The translations under genes were made by a program, and so were the position numbers. This document shows, in pieces, positions 4,699-5,772 of a stretch of 5,772 nt of DNA. The DNA is from Rubrivivax sp. (GTDB taxonomy: Bacteria > Pseudomonadota > Gammaproteobacteria > Burkholderiales > Burkholderiaceae_C). Position 1 is the first letter of the stretch, and each line of letters starts with the position of its first letter. The stretch lies in NCBI GenBank assembly GCA_027484885.1, contig JAIXSD010000187.1, forward strand, positions 1 through 5,772, written 5' to 3'. The notes beneath the pieces were generated by a model that had not been told where the DNA came from, did not search any database, and saw nothing but the letters and a program-made list of their open reading frames with translations.

Positions 4699-5772
4699 TC
4701 ACCGCTTCGGTGCAAACCCCACATCCCCAAACTGCCACAGAAAGAAGCTCCACACATCCGCCGTTTCGTCCAGGCGCTGCGACACGCCGGAGCCCATGCC
4801 GTGGCCGCCTTCGAAGTCCACGCGCAGCAGCGCCGGCTTGCTGGCGTAACGCTCGGCTTGGGCGGCTTGCAGGCGGGCGGCGAATTTGGCGGGGATCCAG
4901 GCTTCGACGCGGGGGTCGTTGGCGCCGGTGGTGACGATGACGGCCGGGTAGTTCACGCCGTCGCGCACGCGGTGCACGGGGCTGAGCGCATACATGCTCT
5001 TGAAGTGGGCCGCGTTGGTCACCGTGCCGAACTCGGCGATATTGGGCGCGCCGTTGAGCGTGGTTTCCATGCGCAGCATGTCGGACAGGCTGACCGCGCT
5101 CTGCGCTGCGGCAAACAGCTCGGGCCGCTGGGTGATGGCGCCGCCGATGGTGATGCCGCCAGCGCTGCCGCCGGTGCCGGCCAGGGTGGCGGGCGAGGCG
5201 TACTTGTTGGCGATCAGGTATTCGGCGCAGGCAATGAAGTCCGAGACCGTGTTCTGCTTGGTCTGGATATAGCCACCGCGGTGCCAGTCTTCGCCCAGCT
5301 CACCGCCGCCGCGCACATGGCAGATGGCCGAGACGCCGCCGCGCTCCAGCCAGGCCAGGCGGGTGGCGCCGAAGCGCGGCTCCTGGGTGATGCCGTAAGC
5401 GCCGTAGCCGCTGAGGATGGTGGGGCGCTTGCCGTCGCGCGGCGCACTCTTGGACGACAGAATCGACAGCGGCACCATCACGCCGTCATGGCTCTTGACC
5501 ATGACGCGCTCGGCCTGCACGCCCGAGGTGTCCACGGCCACCGGCTTTTGCAGGTCCACGCGCCGCGCCGATGCGTCAGCAGCTCCGGGCTTCGTCAAGA
5601 CCAGGCTTTTCGGCGGCTGGGTCCAGCCCTCGTGCAGCACCAGCAGCTCGCCGCCGGGCAAGGGGCTGATCTCGCGCAGCGTGCCTTCGAAAGGCAGGGC
5701 CACGGTCGAGATGGCGGGCTTGCCTTTGCTGGTTTTCTTCTCCACCCGCCAGAGCTTGCTCACGCCGGCATC
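4699..5772 (-). CDS. S9-family prolyl oligopeptidase, C-terminal catalytic part (5'-truncated by window edge)
   Basis: The frame is open from the window edge to a TGA at 4699-4701, giving 357 residues; the start and most of the beta-propeller lie outside. The first ~85 residues look like the last propeller blades. The alpha/beta-hydrolase domain follows, with GYGAYG and HVRGGGELGEDWHRGG, both typical of S9A enzymes. Counting from the first visible codon, the nucleophile is Ser203 in GTGGSAGG, the acid is probably Asp286 in GANDPRVE, and the base is His324 in EGGHGMG. The family cuts short peptides after proline. All catalytic residues are present, so this part appears intact. A signal peptide, if any, would be outside the window, so cytoplasm versus periplasm cannot be decided. 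G/C-ending codon use matches the regulator at the other edge, so this is probably resident chromosome. Family assignment is confident; exact subfamily is not. Confidence 0.93.
   Translation of the reverse strand, partial: DAGVSKLWRVEKKTSKGKPAISTVALPFEGTLREISPLPGGELLVLHEGWTQPPKSLVLTKPGAADASARRVDLQKPVAVDTSGVQAERVMVKSHDGVMVPLSILSSKSAPRDGKRPTILSGYGAYGITQEPRFGATRLAWLERGGVSAICHVRGGGELGEDWHRGGYIQTKQNTVSDFIACAEYLIANKYASPATLAGTGGSAGGITIGGAITQRPELFAAAQSAVSLSDMLRMETTLNGAPNIAEFGTVTNAAHFKSMYALSPVHRVRDGVNYPAVIVTTGANDPRVEAWIPAKFAARLQAAQAERYASKPALLRVDFEGGHGMGSGVSQRLDETADVWSFFLWQFGDVGFAPKR

Noticed and set aside
4475..4934. Plus-strand frames over the leader and the oligopeptidase end
   Set aside because: They are Pro/Arg/Ser-rich shadows of G/C-rich sequence, antisense to a well-supported peptidase gene.

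Overview
The window looks like part of a high-GC betaproteobacterial chromosome, most likely Burkholderiales. Evidence for this is the strongly G/C-ending codon use of the two edge genes and a dispersed repeat of a kind I associate with that group. The placement is inference from composition and style; there is no rRNA or other taxonomic marker here.

Layout. Bases 1-714 (+) hold the 3' part of an XRE/Cro-type helix-turn-helix regulator that starts outside the window. Next comes a convergent stretch with three small minus-strand genes transcribed 1993->955: a 173-aa protein with one membrane segment and a Cys pair, a 72-aa soluble protein whose start overlaps the previous stop (ATGCTGA), and a 96-aa two-helix membrane protein. 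They look like one operon of unknown function. Bases 1994-2324 are a noncoding, repeat-rich spacer with two near-identical 32-bp direct repeats and short 15-bp tandem repeats. Bases 2325-4448 (-) encode a 707-aa P-loop ATPase with a four-Cys zinc-ribbon-like motif and a C-terminal winged-helix-like segment. Its base composition is clearly more A/T-rich than that of the edge genes. Bases 4449-4698 hold its leader and an inverted copy of the same dispersed repeat. Bases 4699-5772 (-) are the 3' part of an S9 prolyl oligopeptidase-family gene with the Ser/Asp/His triad visible.

Interpretation. The two edge genes look like resident chromosome. The middle (about 0.95-4.67 kb) looks like accessory DNA: compositionally different, rich in hypothetical genes, and with the ATPase bracketed by inverted copies of a REP-like repeat. 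No integrase, transposase, tRNA, CRISPR array or known defence effector is visible. The most interesting candidate is the ATPase, a single-gene NTP-driven switch joined to a probable nucleic-acid-binding tail. A role in phage defence or regulation is possible, but it is inferred from architecture and setting only. The three-gene small-protein operon is the second candidate.
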